Positions 6,290-12,823 of a stretch of DNA of 12,884 nt are shown here, in pieces (position 1 is the stretch's first letter; each line of letters begins with the position of its first letter). This DNA comes from Streptococcus sp. (GTDB taxonomy: Bacteria > Bacillota > Bacilli > Lactobacillales > Streptococcaceae). Below the pieces are notes generated by a model. The model worked only from the letters and a program-made list of their open reading frames with translations. It had not been told where the DNA came from and ran no database searches. The position numbers and the translations under genes are program-made. Where the stretch lies: contig DOTL01000045.1 of NCBI GenBank assembly GCA_003521145.1, positions 1 through 12,884 of the forward strand. Direction: 5' to 3'.

Positions 6290-6829
6290 ATGATACAAAA
6301 TCGTACACTGTCACTCATACTCCCTGCCTTCGGTGCTGCTATCATTGCCGCACTGGCTCAAATTGTTATTCCTATCGGTGCAGTTCCAATCACACTACAG
6401 ACTTTCGCTGTTGGACTGGTTGCTGCTATCCTTAAACCAAGAGAGGCAACTCTTGCCGCTACCCTCTATTTGATTCTAGGTGCCATTGGTCTACCGGTTT
6501 TTGCAGGTGGAGGCGGGGGGCTCCAAGCCTTCTTTGGTCCTTCAGCTGGCTATTTGTTGTTTTATCCATTTTTCGCCTTTGTCACTTCAAAACTGACGCA
6601 TGCCGAGACTCCTATTTGGAAAATCTTTGTGGCTTTAGTTTTGGGTGATGCACTTGTCTTTGTTGGTGGTATCCTCAGCCTGCACTTTCTTGGAAAGATG
6701 GACTGGTCTGTCGCTGTAACTGTTGGCTTGACACCCTTTATTATTCCTGACCTCTTAAAAGGTCTCATCGTCGCTTTGGTGACTAAGCCAGTCTTAAAAG
6801 GTCTTAAAAATCATAGTTACTTTAACTAA
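6290..6829 (+). CDS. bioY: BioY, biotin-binding S component of an ECF transporter
   Basis: The 179-aa protein is a typical BioY, which captures biotin in the membrane and works with a shared ECF module (EcfA1, EcfA2, EcfT) encoded elsewhere. Hydrophobic helices cover about residues 5-30, 38-55, 58-72, 80-100, 110-135 and 145-170. Family landmarks are the early VPITLQTF segment, LPVFAGGGGG followed by GPSAGYL (about residues 68-89), and the late IPDLLKG. The ATG at 6290 is the only good in-frame start, but the nearest purine-rich site (AGGA, 6272-6275) is 14 bases away, which is long. Translation may be weak, or may start within a structure set by the operator. The ATG at 6277 is out of frame. 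No biotin synthesis genes are in the window, so uptake is the visible route. Confidence 0.95.
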   Translation: MIQNRTLSLILPAFGAAIIAALAQIVIPIGAVPITLQTFAVGLVAAILKPREATLAATLYLILGAIGLPVFAGGGGGLQAFFGPSAGYLLFYPFFAFVTSKLTHAETPIWKIFVALVLGDALVFVGGILSLHFLGKMDWSVAVTVGLTPFIIPDLLKGLIVALVTKPVLKGLKNHSYFN

Positions 6830-6876
6830 AAAAGATTGAAGACTTTGTTCGTTTGAACAGAATCTTCAATCTTTTT
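6829..6876. terminator. Bidirectional terminator of bioY and the CHY gene
   Basis: A 14-base arm (6829-6842) pairs with 6863-6876. TGTTC (6846-6850) pairs with GAACA (6855-6859) around GTTT, giving an almost continuous stem of about 20 pairs. A-runs and T-runs flank it on both sides. It lies between convergent genes, and the CHY stop overlaps the outer end. Confidence 0.9.
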
Positions 6877-7192
6877 ATTTTTCAAAATAAATGTCATAGT
6901 GCTTTGAACAAGCTGGGTTGAAGGCACTATGACAATTGGGACAGGCTACTGCCTCTCGATATTCCGCAGTAGTCATCTCATGCTGACAAAGGCCACAGAT
7001 AAGGACCTTGTCCTGTTTCAACTGACAGGGATAAGCTCGAAAGCTATGTTCCTCCAAGCTATCATGACACTGATAACAGGCATAATACTTCTGATACTCA
7101 AAGCATTTTAGGGCAACAATATCTAGTAGGGAATGGTAGTGCTGACACCTACTCTGATCATCAACCAGAAGCCCTTTGATTTGTCTTGTCAT
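6875..7192 (-). CDS. CHY-type zinc finger protein
   Basis: The 105-aa protein is dense in zinc ligands: CQHYHS near residue 16, then C-x12-C-x2-CH with EEH, then C-x2-C-x-H, C-x2-C and a final C-x3-H. This fits the CHY zinc finger family (C-x-H-Y core), whose eukaryotic relative Hot13 acts in mitochondrial intermembrane-space import. The bacterial role is not established. Its ATG (7192-7190) overlaps the trhP2 stop by one base (TAATG), so translation is very likely coupled and the two are on one message. That position suggests a link with the U32 proteins, for example metal supply or quality control, but this is inference. It shares a terminator with bioY. Confidence 0.9.
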   Translation of the reverse strand: MTRQIKGLLVDDQSRCQHYHSLLDIVALKCFEYQKYYACYQCHDSLEEHSFRAYPCQLKQDKVLICGLCQHEMTTAEYREAVACPNCHSAFNPACSKHYDIYFEK

Positions 7193-8478
7193 TAGGCACG
7201 AACAGTTTTACTTGAACCGTCTTTTTGGTAGAGGTTAATCAAACCTTCTTTAGTTGAACGAATCATGTCACCAGGTTTAACTGCTTGTGGCACGGTAATT
7301 GTAAGAAGTTCCATTGGGTTTGGTGCACGGTCAATTTTGTTACCATTAGCATCGTGAAGGTCTTTGATATCACATTCAAAATGACGGAAGCCTGGTCCGT
7401 AGAATTCAACGTGGTCACCTTCGAAGATAACGTTACGTTGACGAATTGTAGCTGTCATAGTTGCTGGATCAAAGTCTACGACTTCACCAACGAATTTGTA
7501 TTGAGGAATCTTACGACGAGCACCAAAGAGTTGTTCGTTTTCTGTTGGTGTCTTATAGTAGAAACCTGTTGCCAATTCACGTTGGGCAACTTTCCAGAGT
7601 TCGTTAATCAAATCATCTTTGATGGCATAAAAGGCTTCTGCACTTTCCATGTAAGCGTCACAAGCAGCCTTGTAACAGTTGGCAACTGTTGATACATAGT
7701 GGACAGATTTCATACGACCTTCGATTTTAAGGCTATCAACGCCATTATCAATAAGGTCTGGGATATTTTCAATCATACACATATCAACGGCTGACATTGA
7801 GTATTCTTCAGGAACTTCACCGTGGATACTCTTTCGCTCTTGGCCGAATGGCATGTCGTAAAGGTCATATTTCCAACGACAAGACTGTGAACAACCACCA
7901 CGGTTGGCATCACGGTCTGACATGTGGTTAGAGAGGGTACAGCGGCCTGAGTATGAGATACACATAGCACCATGAACAAAGGCCTCAATTTCAAGGTCCG
8001 TACGTTTACGGATTTCAGCCAATTCCTCCATATTAACCTCACGTGCCAAAACAACACGGGTCAAGCCATACTGTTTCCAAAAATGGAAGGTTTCAACGTT
8101 TGTCGCAGATGCTTGCGTTGACAAGTGGATATTAAGTCCTGGAGCGTAGGTTGAACAGATTTCAATCAAGGCTGGGTCAGATACGATAACCGCATCGAGT
8201 CCCATATCACGCAATTCACGGAACCACTCACCAGCACCTTTTTCATTTCCTTCATGGGTAACCATGTTTGAAGCAACGTGCACATCAACACCACGAGCGT
8301 GAGCGTATTCGATACCTTCACGAAGTTCATCCATGGTAAAATTTCCGGCACGGCTACGCAAACCATAGGCTTGTCCACCAACGAAAACAGCATCTGCGCC
8401 GTAATTTACAGCGACTTTCAATTTTTCCAAAGTCCCAGCAGGTACCAAAACCTCTGGGCGTTTTTTAGTTGTAGTCAT
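7192..8478 (-). CDS. trhP2: U32 family protein, TrhP2-like tRNA uridine hydroxylase component
   Basis: The protein is 428 aa from the ATG at 8478, preceded by TTGGAGA at the right distance. A TTG at 8496 would add six residues but uses the ribosome site as coding sequence, so I reject it. Residues 165-183 match the U32 signature exactly (E-x-F-x2-G-A-M-C-x4-G-x-C-x-L-S). Cysteines 173, 180, 196 and 200 (the last pair in GGCSQSC) are the expected [4Fe-4S] ligands of this superfamily. The C-terminal third is the extra domain of the longer U32 proteins. Long described as peptidase U32, relatives such as B. subtilis YrrO (TrhP2) and E. coli TrhP (YegQ) are needed for prephenate-dependent 5-hydroxylation of U34 in tRNA. 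It lies downstream of trhP1 and overlaps the CHY gene by one base. Confidence 0.93.
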   Translation of the reverse strand: MTTTKKRPEVLVPAGTLEKLKVAVNYGADAVFVGGQAYGLRSRAGNFTMDELREGIEYAHARGVDVHVASNMVTHEGNEKGAGEWFRELRDMGLDAVIVSDPALIEICSTYAPGLNIHLSTQASATNVETFHFWKQYGLTRVVLAREVNMEELAEIRKRTDLEIEAFVHGAMCISYSGRCTLSNHMSDRDANRGGCSQSCRWKYDLYDMPFGQERKSIHGEVPEEYSMSAVDMCMIENIPDLIDNGVDSLKIEGRMKSVHYVSTVANCYKAACDAYMESAEAFYAIKDDLINELWKVAQRELATGFYYKTPTENEQLFGARRKIPQYKFVGEVVDFDPATMTATIRQRNVIFEGDHVEFYGPGFRHFECDIKDLHDANGNKIDRAPNPMELLTITVPQAVKPGDMIRSTKEGLINLYQKDGSSKTVRA

Positions 8479-8522
8479 AATTTCTCCAATTTGCAAGATT
8501 GTCGATTTTAGTTTTTAGAAAG

Positions 8523-8564
8523 CTCCTTCGTTCCCTGAAAATGGAAAACTCTCAAACGAAGGAG
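8523..8564 (-). other. Intercistronic hairpin between trhP1 and trhP2
   Basis: CTCCTTCGTT (8523-8532) pairs perfectly with AACGAAGGAG (8555-8564), with a 22-base loop. It lies in the 95-base gap between the two U32 genes. On the minus strand it is followed by CTTTCT, not a clean T-run, so full termination is unlikely. It may be a partial terminator or an RNA end-protecting or processing element that sets the trhP1:trhP2 ratio. Confidence 0.5.
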
Positions 8565-8573
8565 GAAGAGTTA

Positions 8574-9503
8574 TTATTTTACACGGTCAGGTTCATAATC
8601 ATAGAAACCTGTGTCCAAACCACGGTTAGCTGGGTGTAATTTATGAATAGCCTCATCAAAGAGGAAGGCTTGATCTTGTGAAAATTCGCCAGCCTCGATG
8701 AGGTCACGAGCCTTCACAAAATACTCAGTGATTTTTACGAAGTTTTCACCTGGGCAATAAACACCGTCCAACTTCCAGTGGTCAAAACCATGTTCAACAA
8801 GCTCTGAAAGTTTAGTCATCATATCTAGGTCATTGTTGGCAAAGATATGTGTTCCATGCAAGTCTTCATAAACTGAGTAGTGAGAATCTGGGTCACCAGG
8901 ATCAGAAAGGAAGAGGTCACGTTCTTTTGTAACAGCTTCATCCGTTTTGATAAAGTTGTAATAGTTTTGAAGAAGCGGACGTTTAGAGTGGTGAATGATA
9001 CTTGCACCATAAACCAAAACCTCAGCTGGAATTTGAAGATTTTCAGCCATGATGAAGAGTTCCGCAGACGGAATTTCACGAGCCAAAACAGCTTCAGAAG
9101 CTCCAGCTTGTTTGCCCCAGAAATTAATCTGACGGCTAGAGGTTACCATGGTTGAAGCATCATAAATCATTTTGAAGGGACGTTTATCACGGTTACAGAT
9201 GTAGAAAACCCCTGCATCACCAACCGTGATGTAATCTGCCTTGATTTCTTCAAGAAAATCAAGGTAGTCTGGAAGATCATCCATCATATCTTGGTGCATG
9301 AGGGCGTTAACTGCAACAGTCAATTCCTTGCCAGACTCATGTACCAGCTCTGCAATCTTTCGCATCTCTGCGAATGAAAAAGGCTTAGGCAAACGAAGGC
9401 CAAAAGCTTTTTCGCCGATGTAAATACGATCTACGCCAAGTTCTAGGAGCTCACGTGCCTGCTCGTAGCTCTCAGCAGTCGCTGTAATCACTATTTTTTC
9501 CAT
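8574..9503 (-). CDS. trhP1: U32 family protein, TrhP1-like partner
   Basis: The 309-aa protein is the shorter U32 paralogue and heads the trhP1-trhP2-CHY cluster. It begins MEKIVITATAESYEQ and shows the same TIM-barrel-like pattern as the longer protein (LELGVDRIYIGEKAFGLRLP; YDASTMVTSSRQINFWG; AVLAREI). At the U32 signature it reads EVLVYGASIIHHSKRPL: the E, G and A are kept, but both cysteine positions are I and P, so it should not hold the iron-sulfur cluster itself. This fits an unequal pair like B. subtilis YrrN and YrrO (TrhP1 and TrhP2), which act in forming 5-hydroxyuridine at tRNA position 34. No trmR (yrrM) methyltransferase gene is in the window. The ATG at 9503 lies only seven bases from a perfect TATAAT. 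Confidence 0.92.
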   Translation of the reverse strand: MEKIVITATAESYEQARELLELGVDRIYIGEKAFGLRLPKPFSFAEMRKIAELVHESGKELTVAVNALMHQDMMDDLPDYLDFLEEIKADYITVGDAGVFYICNRDKRPFKMIYDASTMVTSSRQINFWGKQAGASEAVLAREIPSAELFIMAENLQIPAEVLVYGASIIHHSKRPLLQNYYNFIKTDEAVTKERDLFLSDPGDPDSHYSVYEDLHGTHIFANNDLDMMTKLSELVEHGFDHWKLDGVYCPGENFVKITEYFVKARDLIEAGEFSQDQAFLFDEAIHKLHPANRGLDTGFYDYEPDRVK

Positions 9504-9510
9504 AACTCAC

Positions 9511-9519
9511 ATTATAGCA
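9511..9519 (-). promoter_or_regulatory. trhP1 promoter, extended -10 next to the start codon
   Basis: On the minus strand TGCTATAAT (9519-9511) is a perfect extended -10, and the ATG starts seven bases after it. No clear -35 is present. Transcription would begin at about the ATG, which implies a leaderless or almost leaderless message unless the true promoter is further upstream in the AT-rich 9520-9620. The 237-base gap 9504-9740 holds only this and the promoter and leader of the next gene. Confidence 0.5.
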
Positions 9520-9622
9520 CAAATGATTTGATTTTTTTAGAATTTTTAGGTTCAAAATTCTATATCCAAATATTTTAAAATAGTTTTTAAATACTATAAT
9601 TTTTACAAAAATCAAAAAAACT

Positions 9623-9650
9623 TTGCAATATAAAATTTTTATGGTATTAT
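9623..9650 (+). promoter_or_regulatory. Promoter of the DUF3270 gene
   Basis: TTGCAA (9623-9628), a 16-base spacer, and TATTAT (9645-9650). The leader is about 85 bases and contains a weak hairpin: ACCTA plus CAC pairing with GTG and TAGGT around GAAAAA, with a 3-base bulge, roughly 9692-9716. An excellent AAAGGAGG ribosome site lies at 9727-9734, six bases before the ATG. Confidence 0.55.
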
Positions 9651-9740
9651 TAATGAGATTCTAAATAGTAAAATACTGACTAAGTGTTCTAACCTACACG
9701 AAAAAGTGGTTTAGGTATTGTATATAGAAAGGAGGCAGAC

Positions 9741-10037
9741 ATGGCTGATAACTTACACCGTCAATTTGATCACATTGAAGATTTCGAGACTGAGCATCCT
9801 CAAACGACGAATTATCAAGATTATCAAGGTCTAAATAGTAATAGTATTAAGCTACAAGATATGATTTTCTTTGGACGTATCTCAAGCTTCTGTGTTTCAA
9901 CAGTCTTAGTTGCCTTCCTTTTCTTAGTAGCACAGGTGGCTACCTTCTGGGCCTTCTTCTGGGCAATTACCATTAGCGTCATTGGTCAGATAGGCATTTA
10001 TATCCTAATCGAATATTATAAAGCACAAAAACGTTGA
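9741..10037 (+). CDS. DUF3270 family membrane protein
   Basis: The 98-aa protein matches the streptococcal DUF3270 family as I recall it. The first 45 residues are polar and acidic (HIEDFETEHPQ, NYQDYQGLNS). Two hydrophobic helices follow at about 51-69 and 70-90 (SFCVSTVLVAFLFLVAQV and FWAFFWAITISVIGQIGIYI), then a basic tail (YYKAQKR). This gives a membrane hairpin with both ends probably cytoplasmic. The function is unknown. It has the strongest ribosome binding site in the window (AAAGGAGG) and its own promoter and terminator, so it is probably well expressed as a single gene. It is divergent from trhP1. Confidence 0.88.
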   Translation: MADNLHRQFDHIEDFETEHPQTTNYQDYQGLNSNSIKLQDMIFFGRISSFCVSTVLVAFLFLVAQVATFWAFFWAITISVIGQIGIYILIEYYKAQKR

Positions 10038-10055
10038 CTGCTGGTCAACGTTTTT
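10027..10055 (+). terminator. Terminator of the DUF3270 gene
   Basis: ACGTTGAC (10031-10038) pairs with GTCAACGT (10044-10051) around TGCTG, and flanking A4/T4 extends the stem. A run of seven T residues follows. The TGA stop (10035-10037) lies in the stem. Confidence 0.9.
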
Positions 10056-10063
10056 TTCGTACT

Positions 10064-10084
10064 AAAAAAAGCCTCACTGGCTTT
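10064..10084 (-). terminator. Terminator of the DUF948-YtxH operon
   Basis: Read on the minus strand, AAAGCC pairs with GGCTTT around a 5-base loop (10084-10068), followed by a run of T (complement of the A-run 10064-10070). It lies just beyond the YtxH stop at 10089. Confidence 0.8.
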
Positions 10085-10088
10085 CTTT

Positions 10089-10529
10089 TTATTTTTCTTC
10101 TGCTGCTTCTTCAGAGATATCTTTGATGTCAATGACGATATCATCAACGTTAGCTTTTGTTTCTGCTTCAACATCTGCTTGTTCAGGAGTTACTTGAGCT
10201 GTTTTCTCTTTGATAAGTTCAAAGCTTTTTTTTGCAAAATCAGCAACCTGAGCTGTTTTTTCTTGAACAGCTTTTGTCAAATCATCTGCAGTGATGTCGC
10301 CGTTTTCAAATTTTGTTTTATAGTCTTGGAAAGTATCGACTGCCAAATCTTTGTAGTCGCTAGCTTTTTCCACTACCTGATTTTGGTAGGCTTTAGGATC
10401 TTCTTTGAATGAAGCGATTTCTTCATCAATACGTGCTTTAACAGCTTTACCTTTTTCAGTTGTAAAGAAGTAAGCTGCTGCAGCTCCAGAAGCTGCACCA
10501 ATGATTAGGGTGTTTAAAAATTTACTCAT
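10089..10529 (-). CDS. YtxH domain protein
   Basis: The 146-aa protein starts with a glycine- and alanine-rich membrane helix (residues 6-22, LIIGAASGAAAAYFFTT) followed by KGKAVKARI, the hallmark of YtxH proteins. The rest is predicted helical and highly charged, and ends in an acidic tail (EEAAEEK). Members are thought to be membrane-anchored with a long cytoplasmic or envelope helix. Some are stress-induced in other Firmicutes, but no activity is known. A GGAGG 8 bases before the ATG overlaps the end of the DUF948 gene (stop TAA, then GGAGG), and the gap is 12 bases, so the two are one operon. The pair following lgt is a common streptococcal arrangement. Confidence 0.92.
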   Translation of the reverse strand: MSKFLNTLIIGAASGAAAAYFFTTEKGKAVKARIDEEIASFKEDPKAYQNQVVEKASDYKDLAVDTFQDYKTKFENGDITADDLTKAVQEKTAQVADFAKKSFELIKEKTAQVTPEQADVEAETKANVDDIVIDIKDISEEAAEEK

Positions 10530-10541
10530 GAAAAGACCTCC

Positions 10542-10940
10542 TTATTTTTTCTTGTCTTTTTTACCAAATAGTTTTGAAGCAACCTTACCGATAGCAAAGG
10601 CTGAACCTGCCTTACCGACACTTCCTACTGCTGCACTCGCTTTCGCACCAAGGTAACGAGCTTCAACATTCAAGTCAGAAACACTTTCTGAAAGCTCAGC
10701 CGCTGCTACAAAGAGAGGATTGATTGTTTGAACTTTTTCATTAACATCTTCAACCAAGACGTTTGCCTTAGCCAAGATTTCGTTTGTTTGATGAAGGGTA
10801 ACATTAATATCTGTACGAAGCACAGCAACTGTTTCTTCAACTTCTTTGACTACATGACGTGTACGAAGTAGGGTAGGGATCAATGCAACGAGGAACGCAG
10901 CAAGTGCGATTGCGATAATAAGAAATGCAATTTCTGCCAT
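10542..10940 (-). CDS. DUF948 domain protein
   Basis: This 132-aa protein has an N-terminal membrane helix (residues 3-25, EIAFLIIAIALAAFLVALIPTL). A long amphipathic helical region follows (HVVKEVEETVAVLRTDINVTL, then AKANVLVEDVNEKVQTINPL), typical of DUF948, which resembles chemotaxis-receptor-like coiled coils. A small-residue segment (KASAAVGSVGKAGSAFAIGKV) and a basic end (KKDKKK) complete it. The function is unknown. The ATG at 10940 has AGGAG nine bases upstream. It is the first gene of a two-gene operon with YtxH and is preceded by a structured leader and its own likely promoter at the end of lgt. Confidence 0.9.
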   Translation of the reverse strand: MAEIAFLIIAIALAAFLVALIPTLLRTRHVVKEVEETVAVLRTDINVTLHQTNEILAKANVLVEDVNEKVQTINPLFVAAAELSESVSDLNVEARYLGAKASAAVGSVGKAGSAFAIGKVASKLFGKKDKKK

Positions 10941-10966
10941 AGTTTAGGACTCCTTTGACTTTTTTA

Positions 10967-11018
10967 AAAGGTCGCTACAAGAAAACTGGTGTAGAACCTC
11001 CAGTTTCCAGTGACCTTT
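10967..11018 (-). promoter_or_regulatory. Two-part hairpin in the leader of the DUF948 gene
   Basis: On the RNA, an outer 10-base stem (11018-11009 with 10976-10967, one A-C mismatch) encloses an inner 7-pair stem (11006-11000 with 10989-10983) with a 10-base loop. It is followed by TTTT and then A's. It lies between the promoter at 11039-11067 and the ribosome site near 10950. It may be a leaky terminator for lgt, an attenuator, or a structured regulatory leader. The T-run is too short for a strong terminator. Confidence 0.6.
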
Positions 11019-11038
11019 GTTATGATAATTTTTATTAT

Positions 11039-11067
11039 ATTATAACAAAGTCTGAGCTATATGACTA
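11039..11067 (-). promoter_or_regulatory. Likely promoter of DUF948-YtxH
   Basis: On the minus strand TAGTCA (11067-11062, four of six -35 matches) is followed after 17 bases by TATAAT (11044-11039). A second TATAAT overlaps at 11039-11034. The -35 overlaps the lgt stop codon. Confidence 0.55.
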
Positions 11068-11856
11068 GTTTTTCATTTTATAATCTGCCTCTGGGCGTTG
11101 CTTTCTCAAATAGAGCAAGATAGCACCCAGGATGATAATGGCGATGCTGACCCATTGAGAAACACGCAGGCCAGCAAACATGAGGCTATCCGTACGCATG
11201 CCCTCAATGACAAAACGTCCAAGACCATACCAGATAAGGTAAAATGAGGTCACATCTCCTTGACGTAGTTTCTTATTAAAGCGTCTTAGTCCTAGGATAG
11301 TGATAAATCCGACTAAGTTCCAGAGACTTTCATAAAGAAAGGTCGGTACACGATAACTACCGTCAATAAACATCTGCGGGCGAATAAATTCTGGGATATA
11401 ATTCAGATGATTAACTGCTCTTCCGTAGGCCTCCTGATTAACAAAGTTTCCCCAGCGACCGATACTCTGAGCAATCATAACGCCAGGTACCGCGATATCT
11501 AGAAAATCCAAGACAGCAATAGCATGACGTTTCGAAAACCAATAGAGGACAGCTGCTCCAGCAATCAAGCCACCATAGATGGCAATCCCGCCATTCCAAA
11601 TCGCAAAAATTTCTGAAGGATTATGACTGTAGTAAGACCACTGGAAGATCACATAGTAGAGCCTTGCACCAACAATGGCTATAGGAAAGGCAAGAAGAAT
11701 AAAATCTAGGATGTTTTCAGGGTCAATTCCCTTTTCAGGAGCCCAACGCTGAGCCAGATAAACAGCTAGTAAAAGTCCAGATACGATACAGATGGCATAC
11801 CAATGAATACTAATGGGGCCAAACCTTAGAGCAATTGGATCAATAGTAGCTAACAT
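11065..11856 (-). CDS. lgt: Prolipoprotein diacylglyceryl transferase
   Basis: Lgt (263 aa) transfers diacylglycerol from phosphatidylglycerol to the lipobox cysteine of prelipoproteins, the first step of lipoprotein maturation, in the cytoplasmic membrane. The signature GRWGNFVNQE is at residues 133-142, and GARLYYV (63-69) and the late RFVIEGMRTDS are also typical. At 93-98 the motif is IYGGLI; E. coli has a histidine at the tyrosine position, and tyrosine is also what I recall in S. pneumoniae Lgt, so it should not mean loss of activity. Seven or so membrane helices are evident. Its ATG overlaps the hprK stop by one base (TAATG), so translation is probably coupled. Confidence 0.96.
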   Translation of the reverse strand: MLATIDPIALRFGPISIHWYAICIVSGLLLAVYLAQRWAPEKGIDPENILDFILLAFPIAIVGARLYYVIFQWSYYSHNPSEIFAIWNGGIAIYGGLIAGAAVLYWFSKRHAIAVLDFLDIAVPGVMIAQSIGRWGNFVNQEAYGRAVNHLNYIPEFIRPQMFIDGSYRVPTFLYESLWNLVGFITILGLRRFNKKLRQGDVTSFYLIWYGLGRFVIEGMRTDSLMFAGLRVSQWVSIAIIILGAILLYLRKQRPEADYKMKN

Positions 11857-12785
11857 TAGTCTTCACCATTCTTACTAATGAGGTTGGTCAAACGTTCCTC
11901 AAAGGTTTTGGTTGCATCAAATCCCATTTGCTTAGCACGGTAGTTCATGGCTGCAGCCTCGATAACAACTGATACGTTACGTCCTGTCTTAACAGGAATT
12001 CGGACACATGGAATCTTAACGCCTTGAAATTTGATTTCTTCATTCCTATTTCCAAGACGATCAAATACCTTACCGTCTTCAAAATTTTCAAGATATATGG
12101 CCAACTGAACTTGAGAAGAATTACGGACAGCACTAGCTCCGTAGAGACTCATGATATCAATGATACCAACCCCACGAATCTCAAGAAGATGGCGGAGGAT
12201 TTCCGCAGGCTCGCCCCAGAGTGTTTCCTCATCCTTAGCATAAACATCCACACGGTCGTCAGCGACAAGACGGTGACCACGTTTCACTAACTCAAGCCCC
12301 GTTTCACTCTTACCGATACCAGAATCGCCCTGAATGAGAACACCCATACCGTAGATATCGACCAAAACACCATGAACAATGGTACGTTCCGCCAACTGTG
12401 CATTGAGGTACCAAGATATATCACCTGAAAGTGATGATGTTCTGCTACGGCCTTGAAGAACGGCTACGCCATTTTCTTTAGCTGCTCGATGCATCTCCTC
12501 AGGGATATCGAGCTCACGTGCTACGATAACAGCTGGGGTTTCTTCTTTAAACATTTTTTTGAAAACAGAGTAACGGTTGTGTTCAGTTAAGGTTCTTAGG
12601 TAAGACCACTCCTTCATCCCAACCAATTGAATACGCTCTGGTGAATAAAAATCAAAATATCCTGTCATTTCTAGACCAGGACGAGAGATATCAGCGGTCG
12701 TGATTGGTTTTGACAATAGTTTTTCATTTCCATAGACAACCCTAAGCTTGAGCTTATCAACCAGCATTTTAACGGTAACTGTCAT
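11856..12785 (-). CDS. hprK: HPr kinase/phosphorylase
   Basis: HprK (309 aa) phosphorylates HPr on Ser46 when glycolytic intermediates are high and removes the phosphate when phosphate is high. It is the sensor of carbon catabolite control with CcpA. The N-terminal domain (1-125) is followed by the catalytic domain with Walker A GDSGIGKS (153-160), the preceding H139, and DDRVDV (176-181). The HprK signature LEIRGVGIIDI (201-211) and the NRNEEI and PVKTGRN segments are also present. The length is normal. The ATG at 12785 has GGAGG seven bases upstream. It is the first gene of the hprK-lgt operon, conserved in streptococci. Confidence 0.97.
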   Translation of the reverse strand: MTVTVKMLVDKLKLRVVYGNEKLLSKPITTADISRPGLEMTGYFDFYSPERIQLVGMKEWSYLRTLTEHNRYSVFKKMFKEETPAVIVARELDIPEEMHRAAKENGVAVLQGRSRTSSLSGDISWYLNAQLAERTIVHGVLVDIYGMGVLIQGDSGIGKSETGLELVKRGHRLVADDRVDVYAKDEETLWGEPAEILRHLLEIRGVGIIDIMSLYGASAVRNSSQVQLAIYLENFEDGKVFDRLGNRNEEIKFQGVKIPCVRIPVKTGRNVSVVIEAAAMNYRAKQMGFDATKTFEERLTNLISKNGED

Positions 12786-12814
12786 GTTATTTCCTCCGAT
12801 TATTTACTAATTTT

Positions 12815-12823
12815 ATTGTATCA
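12815..12823 (-). promoter_or_regulatory. hprK: Extended -10 promoter of hprK-lgt
   Basis: On the minus strand TGATACAAT (12823-12815) fits TGnTATAAT with one mismatch. There is no convincing -35. The leader would be about 25 bases with GGAGG just before the ATG. Beyond it, to 12884, I see only a TATAAT on the plus strand at 12869-12874 without a -35, and a small CGGT/ACCG inverted repeat (12841-12864). Confidence 0.5.

Noticed and set aside
7285..7692. 135-aa plus-strand frame opposite trhP2
   Set aside because: It is a shadow of the strongly conserved trhP2 coding frame, with no ribosome site and no recognisable protein features.
10967..11018. tRNA or tRNA-like element
   Set aside because: The nested stems do not form the four arms of a tRNA, and there is no TTCGA-type T loop or CCA-ready acceptor.
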